NCBI GenBank assembly: GCA_003213165.1
Contig: QCNO01000004.1
Span: 1 to 64,000, forward strand
DNA from: OCS155 cluster bacterium AG-426-D23
GTDB taxonomy: Bacteria > Actinomycetota > Acidimicrobiia > Actinomarinales > Actinomarinaceae
DNA: 64,000 nt
Direction: 5' to 3'
Both the position numbers and the translations under genes were made by a program. Numbering within the stretch: the stretch's first letter is position 1; every line of letters begins with the position of its first letter. The notes under the pieces are model-generated. The model was not told where the DNA came from. It saw nothing but the letters and a program-made list of their open reading frames with translations, and ran no database searches. This document shows positions 44,702 to 53,322 of this stretch, piece by piece.

Positions 44702-45374
44702 AACATTATTAAAATTTTTATTTGTTTTTCTTCTATTTTCTGCGTGTGAGGTTAAGTGGGACATGGAAATTTCTTTTGAAGAAGACTTATCGGGAAGTTA
44801 CTCCATCGCAGTATTGATAGATCAAGAAGCTCAAATGTATGCGGTTGAGACAGGTCAATCTTCAATTGGAGGTCTAGATGCAATACTGTCAAATCTTCCA
44901 GATGGCTTTGGCTCCAGCGTTTATCAAGAAGGCAATTATTTGGGAATTCTTATCCGAAATGATTTTGAAAATACAGATGAATTGTTATTACAGTTTAAAC
45001 AATTAAGATCTGAGGAAAATACTGCTTTACTATTGTTACCAATTCAGGAAATTCAATTTGATGATAGTGGACGTGATTTTGGAATTACTGGCAAGTTTGC
45101 AGAAATTTTTGTAACAGATGAAGAAAACTTAGAGGGATTTAAAAGAATTTTTGACGGCCAGCTATCTGTTATTGTTCCTGGTAATATTACTGAGCCTCAG
45201 ATTAGTGAAATTGTTAATAATACAATAATTTTTGAAAATGATGGTCTATCAGTAAAAACTTTCAAATTGGTTACAAGAACCAAACCAATCTTTACTCTAG
45301 AACTAATTGCCGCTTTAATATCTATTTTTGGTCTAATAATTTATTTTGTTAGACAATCTGCCAAAAAGAAGTAA
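44691..45374 (+). CDS. LppM-like lipoprotein with C-terminal membrane helix
   Basis: The 227-residue protein has a standard lipobox (LLFSAC, C19) and begins its mature part with EVKWDMEISFEEDLSGSYSI, the start of the LppM/DUF3153 domain known from mycobacteria. A C-terminal membrane helix (about 200-220) and a basic end (RQSAKKK) follow. It is probably exposed on the outer face of the membrane and anchored at both ends. Function in this lineage is unknown. The start overlaps rdgB by 11 bases. Confidence 0.75.
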   Translation: MKNKTLLKFLFVFLLFSACEVKWDMEISFEEDLSGSYSIAVLIDQEAQMYAVETGQSSIGGLDAILSNLPDGFGSSVYQEGNYLGILIRNDFENTDELLLQFKQLRSEENTALLLLPIQEIQFDDSGRDFGITGKFAEIFVTDEENLEGFKRIFDGQLSVIVPGNITEPQISEIVNNTIIFENDGLSVKTFKLVTRTKPIFTLELIAALISIFGLIIYFVRQSAKKK

Positions 45375-45384
45375 TATTGTTTCA

Positions 45385-45411
45385 ATGAAAAAAATTATAA
45401 TTATTATTTAG
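45385..45411 (+). CDS. Isoleucine-rich leader peptide of cimA (MKKIIIII)
   Basis: ATG-AAA-AAA-ATT-ATA-ATT-ATT-ATT-TAG encodes MKKIIIII, with five consecutive isoleucine codons and then a stop. Two hairpins and a T-run follow, and then the gene for citramalate synthase, the first enzyme of an isoleucine pathway. This is the layout of a transcription-attenuation leader peptide: ribosome stalling at Ile codons reports low charged tRNA-Ile. TAATAT at 45372-45377 could be a -10 element, which would place the transcript start near the ATG, so the peptide may be translated leaderless (inference). Confidence 0.75.
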   Translation: MKKIIIII

Positions 45412-45413
45412 GA

Positions 45414-45460
45414 GCAGCGTTTTCAACGTTGTTACCCTTGCATGGCAAGGGTTTTTTTTT
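45414..45460 (+). promoter_or_regulatory. Transcription attenuator upstream of cimA
   Basis: A first hairpin pairs GCAGCGTT (45414-45421) with AACGTTGT (45425-45432), allowing two G-U pairs, and starts three bases after the leader stop. A second, perfect hairpin pairs CCCTTGC (45435-45441) with GCAAGGG (45445-45451) and runs into nine T (45452-45460), which is an intrinsic terminator. The cimA ATG is only five bases further, so cimA transcription must cross this terminator. I did not find an obvious antiterminator pairing by eye. Confidence 0.75.
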
Positions 45461-45465
45461 AAACT

Positions 45466-47022
45466 ATGAAAATTGATATATTTGATACAACTTTAAGAGA
45501 TGGCTTTCAGCAAGAAGGGATTTCTCCTTCTGTAAAAGATAAATTAGAAATTGCAAAATTACTAGATAATCTAGGAGTATCCTTTATTGAAGGTGGTTGG
45601 CCTGGTGCTTCTCCAAAAGAAGAAGAGTTTTTTAAAAAAGCAAAATTAGAACTCAATCTTGATAATGCAAAATTGGTTAGCTTTGGATCAACAAGAAAAC
45701 TTACCTTAAGTGTTGATAAAGATCCACAAGTGCAAGCATTGGTTGATGCAGAAACAGAATATGTATGCATAGTAGGAAAGTCTTCCAAACTTCATATTAC
45801 AAAAGCCATACAAGCCACTGTAGATGAGGCAATAGAGATGGCAGTTGATACTATTAACTTCTTAGTACAAAATAAAAAGAAAGTATTTTTTGATGCCGAA
45901 CATTTTTTTGATGGATACAAAGAAGATCCAGAAACAAGTTTAAAAATATTAGATGCTGTAATTTCTACAAAAGTGGAATGCTTTGTATTTTGTGACACAA
46001 ACGGTGGAACACTTCCAAGTGAAGTTCATGAGATAATTTCAGAGATAATTTCAAAATATCCAAAAGCAAACTTTGGCGTACATTTTCAAAATGATAATGG
46101 TTGTGCAGTAGCAAACTCAATGGTTGCAGTAGATTTAGGTGTAAATCATGTACAGGGAACCATTAATGGATATGGTGAAAGAACTGGAAATGCTGATTTA
46201 TGCACTTTAATTCCTAACTTAACATTAAAAAAAGGCTATCAAACAATTTCTGAACGCTCATTAGGCAAATTAACTCAAACAGCAAATCATATTGCTGAGT
46301 TAGTAAATGTAGCGATTGATTCACGTCATCCTTATGTAGGTTCCTCAGCTTTTACACATAAAGCTGGATTACATGCATCTGGAATGGCAAAGGATAGCTC
46401 ACTTTATGAACACATTGATTCAGCCGCAGTAGGAAATTTTACAAGGACAACAGTATCTGAGTTAGCTGGTAGAGCTAGTGTTCTAACAAAAGCAGAGGAA
46501 TTTGGTTTGGAATTTAATAATGATGATGCCAAAAAATTAATTGAAGAAGTGCAAAATCTTGAACATATGGGATATCAATTTGAAGCAGCTGATGGATCAC
46601 TATTTATATTGATGAACAAACTCAAGAATATAGAACCCAACTTTTTCAAATTTGAAAGCTTTAGGGTATTCTCTGAAAGACGAAATTCTGAAAATGTTGT
46701 TTCAGAAGCAGTTTGTAAAATTATTGTAAATGAAAATAGATATGTTAAAACTGGAGAAGGAGTAGGCCCAGTTGATGCATTGAGCAAAGCTTTAAAATCT
46801 GCTTTAGAAAATGATTATTCAAAAGTAAATGAAATTAAGCTTATTGATTACAAAGTTAGAATTATAGATTCTTCAGATGGAACTGAGGCTAAAACAAGAG
46901 TCTTGATTGAATTTACAGATTCCAACAAGAAATGGAGTACTATCGGAGTTCATGAAAACATAATCAATGCTTCATGGAATGCTTTGTGTGATGGTTTTAA
47001 TTACTATTTTATGACTTCTTAA
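45466..47022 (+). CDS. cimA: (R)-citramalate synthase
   Basis: This DRE-TIM enzyme condenses acetyl-CoA with pyruvate to citramalate, giving a threonine-independent route to 2-oxobutyrate and isoleucine. The 518-residue protein opens with DTTLRDGFQQEG and contains QGTINGYGERTGNADLCTLIPNL, which separates the CimA group from 2-isopropylmalate synthase. A C-terminal regulatory domain (about 390-515) is present. In the metal motif normally HxHND the sequence is HFQND, so the second histidine is glutamine. The start lies five bases after an attenuator T-run. The leader peptide independently supports the isoleucine role. Confidence 0.9.
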   Translation: MKIDIFDTTLRDGFQQEGISPSVKDKLEIAKLLDNLGVSFIEGGWPGASPKEEEFFKKAKLELNLDNAKLVSFGSTRKLTLSVDKDPQVQALVDAETEYVCIVGKSSKLHITKAIQATVDEAIEMAVDTINFLVQNKKKVFFDAEHFFDGYKEDPETSLKILDAVISTKVECFVFCDTNGGTLPSEVHEIISEIISKYPKANFGVHFQNDNGCAVANSMVAVDLGVNHVQGTINGYGERTGNADLCTLIPNLTLKKGYQTISERSLGKLTQTANHIAELVNVAIDSRHPYVGSSAFTHKAGLHASGMAKDSSLYEHIDSAAVGNFTRTTVSELAGRASVLTKAEEFGLEFNNDDAKKLIEEVQNLEHMGYQFEAADGSLFILMNKLKNIEPNFFKFESFRVFSERRNSENVVSEAVCKIIVNENRYVKTGEGVGPVDALSKALKSALENDYSKVNEIKLIDYKVRIIDSSDGTEAKTRVLIEFTDSNKKWSTIGVHENIINASWNALCDGFNYYFMTS

Positions 47023-47071
47023 GTAGATTTTTCACTTCTTTGATATATATACTATTTTATGGGATATAAAT

Positions 47072-49018
47072 ATGAATGAAAAAATCGAAAATTTACTTAA
47101 AGAAGAACGAAAATTCCCTCCTTCAAAAGAACTCAAAGAAAATGCAAACGCAACATCTTTATGGCACGAAGATGCAGATAAAAATCGCTTAGAATTTTGG
47201 GAGAAGCAAGCTTTAAAAAGAATCTCTTGGTATAAAGAACCAACAGAAATTTTAGATGATTCAAACCCTCCTTTTTTTAAATGGTTTAAAGATGGAGAGC
47301 TTAATTTATCATATAACTGTTTAGACCGCCATCTAGAAACTGATTCAGATAGAGTAGCCTTTTATTGGGAAGGTGAACCTGGAGATACCCAAGAAATAAC
47401 TTATCAAGATCTTTATGAAAGAGTCTGTAAGTTATCTAATGCATTAAAACAACTTGGAGTTCAAAAAGGTGATAGGGTAGCAATTTATTTAGGTATGACT
47501 CCAGAGATTGTTGTTTCAATGTTGGCATGTGCAAGAATTGGTGCAGTTCATTCAGTTGTGTTTGGAGGTTTTTCTTCGGAAGCACTTGCTGACAGAATTA
47601 ATGACGCAAAGGCAAAGACTGTTATTACAGCTGATGGAGCATGGAGAAGAGGGGATATAGTTCCACTTAAAAACAATGTCGATGGCTCACTTGATTTAAC
47701 AGACTATGTTGAAAATGTAATAGTTGTAAGACGAACAGAACAAGAAATAAATATGGCTGATGGTAGGGATCACTGGTATCACGAAATAACAGAGAAACAA
47801 TCTTCTGAATGTGAGCCTGAAGTCATGAATGCTGAAGATTTGTTATATATTTTATATACATCAGGAACAACAGCTAAACCTAAGGGTATCGTCCATACAC
47901 AGGCTGGTTACCTCACTGGAGTTACAACTACTCACCATGAGGTATTTGATGTTAAAGAGGATGATATTTATTGGTGTGCTGCAGATTGTGGTTGGGTAAC
48001 AGGTCATAGTTATATTGTTTATGGCCCTTTAGCAAATAAAGCAACAAGTGTAATGTACGAAGGTGCACCAAATGCCCCCGATGAAAAAAGATTATGGAGC
48101 ATAATTGAAAAATATAAAGTCAATATTTTTTATACTGCACCAACGGCAATTAGAGCATTTATGAAATGGGGAGTTGAGCATCCACAAGCTCACGATTTAA
48201 GTTCATTGAGAATACTTGGTACTGTTGGGGAGCCAATTAATCCTGAAGCCTGGATGTGGTACCACGAAAATATTGGTGGAGAAAATTGTGCAATTGTTGA
48301 TACTTGGTGGCAGACAGAAACAGGTTCAATTATGATTTCACCTTTGCCAGGCATAACAAGCACTAAACCAGGATCTGCCTGTGGTCCTTTACCTGGTATC
48401 GAATCTGTAATTATTGACAATGATGGAAATGAAGTGGGCAAAGGAGAAGGTGGATTTTTAGCAATCAAATCTCCGTGGCCATCAATGCTTCGAACAGTAT
48501 ATGGAGATGATCAAAGGTATATTGATACATATTGGTCTCAACATGAAGGTCTATATTTTGCCGGTGATGGTGCAAAATATGATGAAGAGGGTTACATTTG
48601 GCTTTTAGGTCGTGTTGATGACGTAATGAATATATCTGGACATAGAATATCTACTGCGGAAGTTGAAAGTGCGTTAGTTTCACATAATACTGTTGCAGAG
48701 GCAGCAGTTATTGGTCGAAGTGATGAAATAACCGGTGAAGCAATTGCTGCATTTGTTTCTTTAATTGGCACTGAGGAAGGCAATGAAGATTTGATTGCAG
48801 AATTGAGACAGCATGTAAGTGACAAAATTGGTCCGATTGCAAAACCTAAAAGCATAGTTATCACTGCTGATCTGCCAAAAACGAGAAGTGGAAAAATTAT
48901 GAGAAGATTACTTAAAGACATTTCAGAAGAAAGAAAATTAGGTGATGTGACAACTTTAGCAAATGCTGATATTGTCTCAGAGCTTCAAATAAGAGCTTCA
49001 GATTCTGACGATGAATGA
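47072..49018 (+). CDS. acsA: Acetyl-CoA synthetase (AMP-forming)
   Basis: The enzyme activates acetate to acetyl-CoA. The 648-residue protein has YTSGTTAKPKGIVHT as the AMP-binding loop, VDTWWQTETGS, and the C-terminal PKTRSGKIMRRLLK whose lysine is the regulatory acetylation site in Acs proteins. AARIGAVHSVVFGGFSSEALADR-type sequence and WVTGHSYIVYGPL are diagnostic for Acs. The stop overlaps the thioesterase gene by eight bases, so acyl-CoA formation and hydrolysis are encoded together. Confidence 0.95.
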   Translation: MNEKIENLLKEERKFPPSKELKENANATSLWHEDADKNRLEFWEKQALKRISWYKEPTEILDDSNPPFFKWFKDGELNLSYNCLDRHLETDSDRVAFYWEGEPGDTQEITYQDLYERVCKLSNALKQLGVQKGDRVAIYLGMTPEIVVSMLACARIGAVHSVVFGGFSSEALADRINDAKAKTVITADGAWRRGDIVPLKNNVDGSLDLTDYVENVIVVRRTEQEINMADGRDHWYHEITEKQSSECEPEVMNAEDLLYILYTSGTTAKPKGIVHTQAGYLTGVTTTHHEVFDVKEDDIYWCAADCGWVTGHSYIVYGPLANKATSVMYEGAPNAPDEKRLWSIIEKYKVNIFYTAPTAIRAFMKWGVEHPQAHDLSSLRILGTVGEPINPEAWMWYHENIGGENCAIVDTWWQTETGSIMISPLPGITSTKPGSACGPLPGIESVIIDNDGNEVGKGEGGFLAIKSPWPSMLRTVYGDDQRYIDTYWSQHEGLYFAGDGAKYDEEGYIWLLGRVDDVMNISGHRISTAEVESALVSHNTVAEAAVIGRSDEITGEAIAAFVSLIGTEEGNEDLIAELRQHVSDKIGPIAKPKSIVITADLPKTRSGKIMRRLLKDISEERKLGDVTTLANADIVSELQIRASDSDDE

Positions 49019-49496
49019 AAGAACATTTTATTGGAATTCTCCAAAAGAGTTAGCCCAGAAAGTAATAAAATTAGACAAAATTGAAAGAAGAAAATTTTTT
49101 CAGAGTTTAGAAATGCATGATGTTCCTATGGGTTCCTTAATGGGATTCACAAAAATTCAAATCGATGATGATGGTAGAGTTTCATTTTATTGCAAGCCTC
49201 AAGAGTATCATTACAATCCTGTCGGAAGTGTACATGGTGGATTTGCAGCAACACTGCTTGATTCTTGTAATGGAGTTACAGCACAATGTAACTTAGATAA
49301 AGGTTTTATATCTTTGACATTAGATCTCAAAGTCAATTATTTACGTCCTATGACTGCTGATACAGGTGAAGTAGTAGCAACAGGCAATATTACTAAAAGT
49401 GGAAGAAAAGTAATTTTTGTTAGTGGCGAATTAAAAGATAAAAATAATAAATTACTTGCCACTGCGACATCAACTGAGATCATTATCGAAGTCTGA
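49011..49496 (+). CDS. PaaI-like hot-dog thioesterase
   Basis: The 161-residue protein is a single hot-dog domain with NPVGSVHGGFAATLLDSCNGVTA, where the H-G-G and D residues form the thioesterase active site, and LDLKVNYLRPMTADTGEV. It resembles uncharacterised PaaI family thioesterases acting on acyl- or aryl-CoA. It is coupled to acsA by an eight-base overlap and converges on the tRNA-Leu gene. Confidence 0.87.
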   Translation: MNERTFYWNSPKELAQKVIKLDKIERRKFFQSLEMHDVPMGSLMGFTKIQIDDDGRVSFYCKPQEYHYNPVGSVHGGFAATLLDSCNGVTAQCNLDKGFISLTLDLKVNYLRPMTADTGEVVATGNITKSGRKVIFVSGELKDKNNKLLATATSTEIIIEV

Positions 49497-49505
49497 TTAA
49501 TTTTG

Positions 49506-49588
49506 TGCGGATGAGAGGAGTCGAACCTCCACGAGCAAAGCTCACTGGATCCTAAATCCAGCGCGTCTACCAGTTCCGCCACATCCGC
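49506..49588 (-). tRNA. tRNA-Leu (TAG)
   Basis: A class II tRNA with a long variable arm. The anticodon stem-loop is CTGGA-TTTAGGA-TCCAG with anticodon TAG. The acceptor stem GCGGATG pairs with CATCCGC. CCA is not encoded. Confidence 0.95.
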
Positions 49589-49600
49589 TAAAATGTTGCG

Positions 49601-49674
49601 TGGGTCGCCGGGGACTTGAACCCCGAACCTGCGGATTAAGAGTCCGATGCTCTGCCAAATTGAGCTAGCGACCC
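49601..49674 (-). tRNA. tRNA-Lys (CTT)
   Basis: The acceptor stem GGGTCGC pairs with GCGACCC. The anticodon loop CTCTTAA gives CTT. The T arm is CGGGG-TTCAAGT-CCCCG. It lies just upstream of tRNA-Leu on the same strand. CCA is not encoded. Confidence 0.95.
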
Positions 49675-49769
49675 CTTTTAAAGAATAACTTAGATTATGA
49701 TAGTTAAGTATAAATTTTTTCTATTTATTGTTTAATAAAATCAGTTAACATAGAAAAATAATTAAGTTG

Positions 49770-49844
49770 CGGGCTGTGGCTCAGCTTGGCTAGAGCGCTT
49801 GGTTTGGGACCAAGAGGTCGTGAGTTCGAATCTCACCAGCCCGA
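49770..49844 (+). tRNA. tRNA-Pro (TGG)
   Basis: The acceptor stem CGGGCTG pairs with CAGCCCG. The anticodon stem-loop CTTGG-TTTGGGA-CCAAG has anticodon TGG. It is the first of four plus-strand tRNA genes in front of tig. Confidence 0.95.
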
Positions 49845-49851
49845 CATCCTA

Positions 49852-49922
49852 GCGGGTGTAGCTTAATGGCAAAGCTCCAGCCTTCCAAGCTGGCTATGAG
49901 GGTTCGATTCCCTTCACCCGCT
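49852..49922 (+). tRNA. tRNA-Gly (TCC)
   Basis: The acceptor stem GCGGGTG pairs with CACCCGC. The anticodon stem-loop CCAGC-CTTCCAA-GCTGG gives TCC. It lies seven bases after tRNA-Pro, so the two are processed from one transcript. Confidence 0.95.
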
Positions 49923-49930
49923 CTGGCAGA

Positions 49931-50004
49931 GCTCTCGTAGCTCAAATGGATAGAGCAACAGACTTCTAATCTGTAGGTTGTAGGTTCGAGTCCTACCGAG
50001 AGCG
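49931..50004 (+). tRNA. tRNA-Arg (TCT)
   Basis: The acceptor stem GCTCTCG pairs with CGAGAGC. The anticodon loop CTTCTAA gives TCT, reading AGA/AGG, the preferred Arg codons in this AT-rich genome. Confidence 0.95.
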
Positions 50005-50009
50005 CCGTG

Positions 50010-50083
50010 GTGATCGTAGCTCAGTTGGTTAGAGCGCCTGGTTGTGGTCCAGGAGGTCGCGGGTTCGAATCCCGTCGGTCACC
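50010..50083 (+). tRNA. tRNA-His (GTG)
   Basis: The anticodon stem-loop CCTGG-TTGTGGT-CCAGG gives GTG. The extra G at -1 is encoded at 50009 and faces C73, as usual in bacterial tRNA-His. The trigger factor start lies 19 bases downstream, so tRNA and mRNA are probably cotranscribed. Confidence 0.95.
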
Positions 50084-50102
50084 CTCAATTTATAGGAGAT
50101 AA

Positions 50103-51416
50103 ATGAAATATAAAGTAAAAAAAATTAGTGAATTTGAGTCGTCTATTGAAATTAATGTAGATTTTGATGATTTAGAAGAAAAAAAAGATGAGGCAATTTC
50201 AAAAATTAGCAAATCTTTAAAAGTAAAAGGGTTTAGACCAGGTAAAATTCCAAAAAATATTGTAATAAGAGAAGTTGGTGAAGATTACGTTTTGGAAGAA
50301 GCTATAGACATATATTTGCCAGAACAAATTTTTGAGATTTTGAACAAAGAAGAAATCAGTCCTGCTGTAAGACCGGTAATAAAAGATTTAAAGAAAGAAA
50401 AAAAATCATTTAAAATTGAAGTTCTTATTACACTGTGGCCAAAACTTTCAAAGCTTCCTAAGTTAGATCAAACAGTTGAGGTTGAATCGATTGAGCCTAC
50501 TGAAGAAGAAATAAATGAGCAAATCGATAGAATAAAGCTACAATTTGGCGAAGTGCAAAAGGTTGAACGACCGGCAAAAGAATCAGATTATTTATTACTT
50601 AATATTTCTGGATCAGAGAATGGTAACGAGTTAAAAGATTTTAATTATCAAGATTATCTTTATGAATTGGGCAGTGCATTACTTACTCCATCTCTAGATT
50701 CAAAACTAGAGGGTGTATCTAGTGGGGCTATTATCAAATTTAATGATGATATTCCAGCTTTAGCAAAAAGTAATATAGAAATATCTGTACTAGTTAAAGA
50801 GATTAAAGAAAAAATTATGCCAGAACTCACAGATGATTGGGTTTCATCAGTAACTGAGTTTGACACTGTTAAAGAGATGAATGAAGAATTATATAAAAAT
50901 ATTGAGAATGTAAAAAAAAGACAAATAGCCAATCAATATCAAGGTTTGTTAACTTCAAAATTAATAGAAGAATCGAAATTAGAACTTCCTGAACAATTAG
51001 TAATTGCAGAAATGGATAGTATTTTGCAAAATTTTATGAATGAACTTCAACAAAACAATATAAAGATTGAAGACTATTTACAAATTACTGGCCTAACAGA
51101 GGAAACACTTCAAGAAGATTTAAAAAATCAAGCAACTCGAAATCTGTCTATGGTTGTAATTCTAGATAAAGTTGTCGAAGATCAAGAATTAAAACTTGAT
51201 GAAAAAGAAACTAACTTAATAGATGAACATGTTTCTAATCTTGATGAAAGCGAAGTAGATGCAGCAAGTCGTAAATTAAATCTCCAAGCAGAATCCCTAA
51301 GAAATAAGGCAATGTTACATATTTTGCAGCAAGGTGTATCAGTTGATAAAAATGGTGAAAAAGTATACCTACAAGATGTGTACAATCAAGAAGAGGATTT
51401 AGGAGAGGAAGAATAA
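50103..51416 (+). CDS. tig: Trigger factor
   Basis: This ribosome-bound chaperone folds nascent chains. The 437-residue protein has the ribosome-docking loop GFRPGKIP (43-50), a central FKBP-like domain (about 150-240, divergent and probably weak as a prolyl isomerase) and a helical C-terminal chaperone arm with an acidic end. An AGGAG site precedes the ATG. It heads the tig-clpP-clpX group, a conserved order in bacteria, here directly behind a tRNA cluster. Confidence 0.94.
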   Translation: MKYKVKKISEFESSIEINVDFDDLEEKKDEAISKISKSLKVKGFRPGKIPKNIVIREVGEDYVLEEAIDIYLPEQIFEILNKEEISPAVRPVIKDLKKEKKSFKIEVLITLWPKLSKLPKLDQTVEVESIEPTEEEINEQIDRIKLQFGEVQKVERPAKESDYLLLNISGSENGNELKDFNYQDYLYELGSALLTPSLDSKLEGVSSGAIIKFNDDIPALAKSNIEISVLVKEIKEKIMPELTDDWVSSVTEFDTVKEMNEELYKNIENVKKRQIANQYQGLLTSKLIEESKLELPEQLVIAEMDSILQNFMNELQQNNIKIEDYLQITGLTEETLQEDLKNQATRNLSMVVILDKVVEDQELKLDEKETNLIDEHVSNLDESEVDAASRKLNLQAESLRNKAMLHILQQGVSVDKNGEKVYLQDVYNQEEDLGEEE

Positions 51417-51417
51417 T

Positions 51418-52032
51418 ATGAAAGATATACCTTCAAATTATGTTATCCCCACAGTAATTGAAAATACTAATAGGGGTGAAAGAGCTTTTGATATATATTC
51501 AAGACTTTTAAAAGACAGAATTATATTTTTAGGAACACCAATTGATGATGGTGTTGCAAACTCGATCATGGCTCAGTTATTACATCTAGAGTCTGAGGAC
51601 CCAGATAAAGATATATTTATGTATATCAATTCCCCAGGAGGCTCAATTACCTCTTTGTTTACAATTTATGACACAATGAAGTATATTAAGCCTGACATTT
51701 CAACAGTTTGTATGGGCTTAGCAGCTTCTGCAGCTTCCGTTATTTTGGCTGGCGGTACTGAAGGCAAAAGATACAGCCTTCCAAATGCAAGAATAATGTT
51801 ACATCAACCTTCAGGTGGTATGGAGGGTACAGTTGCTGATATGGAACGAAACTTTGATTTAATCGTATCCATGAGAACTCAGTTAAATGGTTTATTAGCC
51901 GATTTTACTGGTCAAGATGTTGAAAAAGTAGCTGAAGATACAGACAGAGATTTTTGGATGACCGCGCAAGAAGCAAAAGAATACGGTATAGTAGATGAGG
52001 TGCTAATTCAAAGGGAGTTAGCCGAAAAATAA
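51418..52032 (+). CDS. clpP: ATP-dependent Clp protease proteolytic subunit
   Basis: The 204-residue serine protease forms the barrel degraded substrates enter. Catalytic S104 lies in GLAASAAS, H129 in [10 protein letters not shown], and the aspartate in AEDTDRDFW. The length is normal, with a short N-terminal propeptide-like segment. It starts one base after the tig stop. Actinobacteria often have two clpP genes in tandem, but only one is present here. Confidence 0.95.
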   Translation: MKDIPSNYVIPTVIENTNRGERAFDIYSRLLKDRIIFLGTPIDDGVANSIMAQLLHLESEDPDKDIFMYINSPGGSITSLFTIYDTMKYIKPDISTVCMGLAASAASVILAGGTEGKRYSLPNARIMLHQPSGGMEGTVADMERNFDLIVSMRTQLNGLLADFTGQDVEKVAEDTDRDFWMTAQEAKEYGIVDEVLIQRELAEK

Positions 52033-52056
52033 CTAAAAACAACAGGGTAGTTAAAA

Positions 52057-53313
52057 ATGGCAAATAAAGACTCATCTCAAGCATTAAAATGTAGTTTTTG
52101 TGGTAAATCTCAGAAACAAGTAATAAAACTCATCGCTGGACCTGGGGTTTATATCTGTGATGAGTGTATTGAGCTTTGTGTTGAAATCATTGAAGAAGAA
52201 AAAGTAGATAAGCTTGATTCTGTACCTGAAGAGTATTTGCCTTTACCAAAAGAAATAAATCAGTCTTTAAATGAATTTATCATAGGTCAAGAGGAAGCCA
52301 AGAAAACACTCTCTGTAGCTGTTTACAACCATTATAAACGAATATACAAAGGTGACGCTGTTGATAGTGACTTAGAAATTCAAAAATCTAATGTACTTTT
52401 ACTTGGACCAACAGGGAGTGGAAAAACTCTCCTTGCGCAGACATTAGCAAAAACTCTGAACGTACCCTTTGCGATAGCAGATGCAACAACCCTTACTGAG
52501 GCTGGATATGTTGGTGAAGATGTTGAAAATATTTTACTCACATTGATACAAGCTGCTGATTATGACATTCAGCGTGCAGAAAAAGGAATAATTTACATTG
52601 ATGAAATTGATAAGATTACAAGAAAATCTGACAACCCATCTATAACTAGAGATGTTTCTGGAGAAGGTGTCCAACAAGCTTTACTAAAAATTCTTGAAGG
52701 CACTACTGCACAAGTACCACCACAAGGAGGAAGAAAGCACCCCCAACAAGAATATTTACAAATTGATACAACTAATGTTCTATTTATTGTGGGTGGGGCC
52801 TTTGATGGTCTTGATCAAATTATTAGTAAACGACTAGGAGAAAATACTATTGGATTTAACACAACAATTAATGATGTTAAAGATTATAAGAAGGAAGAGT
52901 TATTCAAATTTGTTGAGCCAAAAGATTTAATAAAGTATGGACTGATTCCAGAATTCATAGGTAGATTACCAATAGCAACGAGTGTAAATGAATTAGACAA
53001 AGATGCATTAATTGAAATTTTGACTAAACCAAAGAATGCAATTACAAAGCAATTTGTAAAAATGTTTCAACTAGATGATATTGATTTAGTTTTCACTGAC
53101 GATTCATTGGAAGCTATGGCTGATCTAGCATTAACAAGAAAAACAGGCGCAAGAGGTTTAAGATCAATACTAGAAAAAATTCTTCTAGAGCAAATGTATG
53201 AGTCACCTTCAAGGAAAGATATTACCAAAATAATCATCGATAAAGAAAATGTACTTGATGATATTGCTCCAAAAATGGTTCTAAAGGAGTCAAAAGACGA
53301 CAAAACAGCATAA
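52057..53313 (+). CDS. clpX: ATP-dependent Clp protease ATPase subunit ClpX
   Basis: The AAA+ unfoldase feeds ClpP. The N-terminal C4 zinc finger is C12, C15, C34 and C37. Walker A is GPTGSGKT (117-124), and [10 protein letters not shown] is Walker B. The pore and IGF-type region follows in the usual order. The 418-residue length is normal. It lies 24 bases after clpP. Confidence 0.96.
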   Translation: MANKDSSQALKCSFCGKSQKQVIKLIAGPGVYICDECIELCVEIIEEEKVDKLDSVPEEYLPLPKEINQSLNEFIIGQEEAKKTLSVAVYNHYKRIYKGDAVDSDLEIQKSNVLLLGPTGSGKTLLAQTLAKTLNVPFAIADATTLTEAGYVGEDVENILLTLIQAADYDIQRAEKGIIYIDEIDKITRKSDNPSITRDVSGEGVQQALLKILEGTTAQVPPQGGRKHPQQEYLQIDTTNVLFIVGGAFDGLDQIISKRLGENTIGFNTTINDVKDYKKEELFKFVEPKDLIKYGLIPEFIGRLPIATSVNELDKDALIEILTKPKNAITKQFVKMFQLDDIDLVFTDDSLEAMADLALTRKTGARGLRSILEKILLEQMYESPSRKDITKIIIDKENVLDDIAPKMVLKESKDDKTA

Positions 53314-53322
53314 AATATACTT

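Noticed and set aside
45466..47022. 2-isopropylmalate synthase or homocitrate synthase as the identity of this gene
   Set aside because: QGTINGYGERTGNADL and overall length fit the citramalate synthase group, and the leader encodes isoleucine, not leucine, codons.
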